Source of the DNA: Acidimicrobiaceae bacterium
Lineage (GTDB): Bacteria > Actinomycetota > Acidimicrobiia > Acidimicrobiales > Ilumatobacteraceae
Assembly: GCA_003455715.1 (NCBI GenBank)
Contig: DMQJ01000077.1
Location: 484-7,092, forward strand
DNA length: 6,609 bases
Reading direction: 5' to 3'
Both the position numbers and the translations under genes were made by a program. A model generated the notes under the pieces. The model saw only the letters and a program-made list of their open reading frames with translations. It was not told the origin of the DNA and did not search any database. Shown piece after piece: positions 5,871 to 6,609 of this stretch. Positions within the stretch are counted from its first letter, which is position 1. Each line of letters starts with the position of its first letter.

Positions 5871-6609
5871 GTGGCGCTGCTGTTGGCGGTGCTCGCCGCC
5901 GTGCTGCTCGGCTTGTCCGACTTCTTTGCGGCGCGTTCGTCGCGCACGGTGCCGGCCATCACGGTCACCCGTACAGCGGTGTGGGTGAGCACACTCCTCG
6001 CCCCGTTCCTTCTGCTGGTGATCGACTCGGCGTGGAGCGCGCACGACACCGTGCTGGCGGCGTGCTCGGGCGTGTTCATGATCGGCGGCTTGCTGTTGCT
6101 GTACCAGGGCTACTCGGTGGCGCGCATGGGTATCGTCGCCCCGGTGTCGTCGGTGCTGCTGGCAGCCGTGCCGGTGGTGTGGGACGCGTTCAACGGTGAG
6201 GTGCCCGGTGCGTTGGCGGCGGGCGGCATGGTGCTCGGGGGAGTGGCGCTGGTGCTCACCTCCTACACGCCGTCCGGGCAGGGGAGCGTGCGCAGTGGAG
6301 TGGTGCTCGGCCTCACGTCGGGCGTGGCGTTCGGTACAGCCTTCACGTTGATGGGCCAGGTGACCGAAGACGCCGGTGTGTCGACGGTGGTGGTGCAGCG
6401 GCTAATGGGTGTGCTCATGCTGTCGGCGTTGGCGGTGTGGCGCAGCGAGCCCTACCTCGCTCCCGCAGGCCCGGGCCGTCGGTACGCCGTGCTCGCCGGT
6501 GTGCCCGCCGTGGTGGCGATCGCCTCGCTGCAGTTGGCGTTCCAGAAGGGCGCTTCGGGCCCGGTGGCGGTGGCCAGTTCTCAGTTCGCCACCGTGGCCG
6601 TGCTGCTGG
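5871..6609 (+). CDS. EamA/DMT-family membrane transporter, incomplete at the right edge
   Basis: The first 246 residues of a drug/metabolite-transporter-type permease of the cytoplasmic membrane; the frame stays open to the window edge. Hydrophobic segments fall at about 1-20, 33-52, 60-80, 87-106, 112-132, 142-161, 172-190, 206-224 and 230 onward, consistent with the usual ten-helix, two-repeat EamA layout with the last part missing. LLLLYQGYSVARMGIVAPVS (74-93) is the typical end of the first EamA repeat. The family moves amino acids, sugars, nucleotides or drugs, often outward; the substrate cannot be told. The GTG start follows the upstream TAA with no gap and has GGAG six bases before it, so it is cotranscribed and probably translationally coupled with the epimerase-like enzyme. 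This suggests it carries that enzyme's substrate or product. Confidence 0.9.
   Translation, partial: MALLLAVLAAVLLGLSDFFAARSSRTVPAITVTRTAVWVSTLLAPFLLLVIDSAWSAHDTVLAACSGVFMIGGLLLLYQGYSVARMGIVAPVSSVLLAAVPVVWDAFNGEVPGALAAGGMVLGGVALVLTSYTPSGQGSVRSGVVLGLTSGVAFGTAFTLMGQVTEDAGVSTVVVQRLMGVLMLSALAVWRSEPYLAPAGPGRRYAVLAGVPAVVAIASLQLAFQKGASGPVAVASSQFATVAVLL

Noticed and set aside
4491..6044. A 517-codon minus-strand open frame across the epimerase-like gene
   Set aside because: It is a shadow of the plus-strand gene with PLP motifs. Its translation is Arg/His-rich and lacks motifs, and it overlaps the start of the lyase-like gene in another frame.

Overview
The window is very GC-rich, with GTG as well as ATG starts, tightly packed genes and two promoter-like boxes placed as in leaderless transcription. 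This suggests a high-GC actinobacterium, possibly Acidimicrobiia, but nothing in the window fixes the lineage. I see no mobile element, CRISPR array, tRNA or rRNA.

Layout, left to right. Positions 1-2130 (minus) hold the N-terminal 710 residues of a single-chain glycine dehydrogenase (GcvP), cut by the window edge just after its PLP-lysine motif. Its leader (2131-2354, minus) is a tandem two-aptamer glycine riboswitch. A short hairpin touching the Shine-Dalgarno sequence follows it, which suggests glycine control of translation. The rest of the gap up to 2496 contains TGAGT/ACTCA motifs arranged as two inverted repeats. Next come two small plus-strand genes (2497-2907 and 2910-3323). Both start MGFFK and continue into an Ala/Gln/Met/Asn-rich helical stretch, then diverge into a small helical domain in one and a small beta domain in the other. 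They look like a two-protein unit of unknown function. A hairpin with a T-rich loop (3399-3439) separates them from a convergent minus-strand gene (3448-4695) for a sphingosine-1-phosphate lyase-like, group II PLP-dependent decarboxylase-family enzyme.

Only 32 bp separate that gene from a divergent plus-strand operon: an isopenicillin-N-epimerase-like (class V aminotransferase fold) PLP enzyme (4728-5870), followed with zero spacing by an EamA/DMT-type membrane transporter (5871 to the right edge, incomplete).

How the genes fit together: glycine cleavage feeds one-carbon metabolism and is switched by glycine through the riboswitch. The divergent PLP enzymes plus transporter could form an amino-acid or amino-alcohol processing and transport module, but their substrates cannot be read from sequence. 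The least explained element is the MGFFK gene pair.
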